From: DASVHS01 sp036001325
GTDB taxonomy: Bacteria; Acidobacteriota; Thermoanaerobaculia; Gp7-AA8
Reading direction: 5' to 3'
Length of the DNA stretch: 6,773 nucleotides
Assembly (NCBI GenBank): GCA_036001325.1
Contig: DASYUK010000034.1
Span: forward strand, 1 to 6,773
The notes below the pieces were generated by a model. That model did not search any database, was not told where the DNA came from, and worked only from the letters and a program-made list of their open reading frames with translations. Numbering within the stretch: the first letter of the stretch is position 1; every line of letters begins with the position of its first letter. Positions 5,715-6,773 of the stretch are shown one piece after another. The translations under genes and the position numbers were made by a program.

Positions 5715-6773
5715 ATGAAGAAAAAATCGATCATCGCCGCGGGGCTCGTCCTGATCCTCGCGGTCATCGGCGTGCTCGTCCAAAAAATCGCCTTCGCGAA
5801 GGAGACGCCTTCCTACCGCTTCGTCACGATCGAGCGCGGGAACATGCAGTCGACAGTCTCCGCCACCGGCACACTCAGCGCCGTGACGACGGTCAGCGTC
5901 GGCACTCAGGTGTCGGGACAGGTCTCGGACCTGCTCGTCGACTTCAACGATCACATCAAGAAGGGCGAGCTCCTCGCGCGCATCGATCCGACGCTCGCGC
6001 AGCAGGCCGTTATGGACGCGCAGGCGAACCTGGAGAAAGCTCAGGCGCAGGCGCTTCAGGCGCAGCGCGACTACGCGCGCAACCGCGAGCTGACCAATGA
6101 CGGGCTCGTCGCGCGCAGTGCATTCGAGCAGACGCAGTCGGCGCTCGATGTCGCGCAGGCCGGCGTGAAATCCGCGCAGGTTGCGTTGCAGCGCGCAAAG
6201 CAGAATCTGGCGTATACGAACATCTATGCGCCGATCGACGGCGTGGTCGTCGAGCGGAATGTGCAGCAGGGTCAGACCGTCGCCGCCAGCCTCTCCGCTC
6301 CGCAGCTCTTTCTGATCGCCAACGATCTGTCGCAGATGCAGATCCTCGCCCAGGTCGGCGAGAGCGACATCGCTCAGATCAAGGAAGGACAGCCGGTCGC
6401 ATTCACCGTGCAGGCGCTGCCGGGCCAGACCTTCAACGGAACGGTCAGGCAGGTGCGTCTGCAGTCGACGACGCAGGACAACGTCGTCAACTACACGGTC
6501 GTCGTGGCGGTCGACAACAAACAGGGCAAGCTCCTGCCGGGTATGACCGCGCGAGTCAATTTCCTGACTAACTCGGCGGAGAACGTGCTGAAGGTCGCGA
6601 ACGCGGCGCTGCGATTCAAACCGAGTGGAGGACAGGCGCCTCGCCTGTCCGGACAGCCGAGGGCGGCTGTCCTCCACTACCTCGACCAGAGCGGCAAGCT
6701 CGCTTCCGTCAAGGTCCGCACCGGAATCTCCGACGGCACGACGACGGAAATCTCCGGCAAAGACATTGCCCAG
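5715..6773 (+). CDS. MacA/HlyD-family periplasmic adaptor, N-terminal 353 residues (3' end outside window)
   Basis: This is the periplasmic adaptor of a tripartite exporter; it runs off the right edge with no stop in 353 codons. MKKKS is followed by an N-terminal membrane anchor (about residues 6-22), then the first lipoyl half (about 57-93, GTQVSGQVSDLLVDFNDHIK and KKGELLARIDP). A coiled-coil hairpin follows (about 95-165, including QANLEKAQAQALQAQRDY), then the second lipoyl half (168-190, TNIYAPIDGVVVERNVQQGQ), a beta-barrel domain (about 205-285) and the membrane-proximal domain from about 287. VLKVANAALRFKP (291-303) parallels VLRIANSALRFKP of the adaptor at 2-460, and both genes share the 17-mer GCGCTGCGATTCAAACC, indicating paralogues. 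Residues 304-322 are encoded by a palindromic repeat (6624-6678). No usual Shine-Dalgarno precedes the ATG, but it matches the family N-terminus. A second ABC exporter pair probably follows outside the window. Confidence 0.93.
   Translation, partial: MKKKSIIAAGLVLILAVIGVLVQKIAFAKETPSYRFVTIERGNMQSTVSATGTLSAVTTVSVGTQVSGQVSDLLVDFNDHIKKGELLARIDPTLAQQAVMDAQANLEKAQAQALQAQRDYARNRELTNDGLVARSAFEQTQSALDVAQAGVKSAQVALQRAKQNLAYTNIYAPIDGVVVERNVQQGQTVAASLSAPQLFLIANDLSQMQILAQVGESDIAQIKEGQPVAFTVQALPGQTFNGTVRQVRLQSTTQDNVVNYTVVVAVDNKQGKLLPGMTARVNFLTNSAENVLKVANAALRFKPSGGQAPRLSGQPRAAVLHYLDQSGKLASVKVRTGISDGTTTEISGKDIAQ
6624..6678. repeat. Compound palindromic repeat inserted in frame in the second adaptor gene
   Basis: The outer arms, AGTGGAG (6624-6630) and CTCCACT (6672-6678), are complementary and enclose two further hairpins: GACAGGCG/CGCCTGTC (6631-6638 with 6642-6649, loop CCT) and GACAGCCG/CGGCTGTC (6652-6659 with 6664-6671, loop AGGG). 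Together they form a three-way-junction fold like those of REP/BIME-type elements. Read as an alternative, 6624-6635 and 6667-6678 make one perfect 12-bp inverted repeat. The element supplies codons 304 to 321 and the first base of codon 322 without a stop or frameshift. It lies exactly in the linker between ALRFKP and VLHYLDQSGKL, where the paralogous adaptor has a low-complexity insert. The structure is certain; the idea that it is a dispersed mobile repeat is inferred. Confidence 0.85.

Noticed and set aside
5166..6677. A 503-codon open frame on the minus strand across the Spy-like and second adaptor genes
   Set aside because: It is antisense to two clear genes, spans a strong terminator, has a composition dominated by Arg/Leu/Asp from reversed GC-rich codons, and shows no domain motif.
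1..6773. CRISPR array, tRNA, rRNA, integrase or transposase gene
   Set aside because: No regularly spaced repeats, no tRNA-like or rRNA sequence and no recombinase motif were seen on either strand.

Overview
This 6.8 kb window is high-GC, densely coded bacterial DNA, almost certainly chromosomal. The mix of genes suggests a soil or environmental bacterium of the Acidobacteriota type or a similar Gram-negative phylum: periplasmic adaptor proteins, split MacB-type ABC exporters, a LytS/LytTR two-component pair, a Spy/CpxP-like periplasmic protein and interspersed palindromic repeats. The phylum is an inference; no rRNA or other taxonomic marker is present.

Layout, left to right. (1) Positions 2-2410, plus strand: the 3' end of a MacA/HlyD-like periplasmic adaptor, then a LolD/MacB-type ATPase and a MacB/FtsX-type permease. 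The three genes overlap and form one tripartite ABC exporter operon. (2) Positions 2411-2490: the gap between converging genes, almost entirely filled by a long, near-perfect hairpin repeat that looks mobile. (3) Positions 2491-4995, minus strand: an operon transcribed right to left, encoding a LytS/YpdA-like membrane histidine kinase, a LytTR response regulator (11-nt overlap) and a small secreted protein. The ribosome-binding site and start codon of the secreted protein lie in a 12-bp inverted repeat. (4) Positions 4996-5150: a divergent promoter region with several copies of a GTTGCAC/GTGCAAC motif. (5) Positions 5151-5588, plus strand: a Spy/CpxP-like LTxxQ protein, followed by a strong intrinsic terminator. 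(6) Positions 5645-5714: a second promoter region with the same motif. (7) Positions 5715-6773, plus strand: a second MacA-like adaptor, open at the right edge, with a three-hairpin palindromic repeat lying in frame inside the coding sequence.

Working model (inference): the kinase senses an envelope or drug-type signal and phosphorylates the LytTR regulator. The regulator then binds the GTTGCAC-type sites in the two promoter regions, controlling its own operon, the periplasmic Spy-like protein and the second adaptor, which presumably heads another exporter operon to the right. The two adaptors look like paralogues. The most notable signals are the shared operator-like motif, the repeat inside the second adaptor gene, the hairpin over a start site combined with a TGATG stop/start overlap, and the hairpin repeat between macB-like and the secreted-protein gene.
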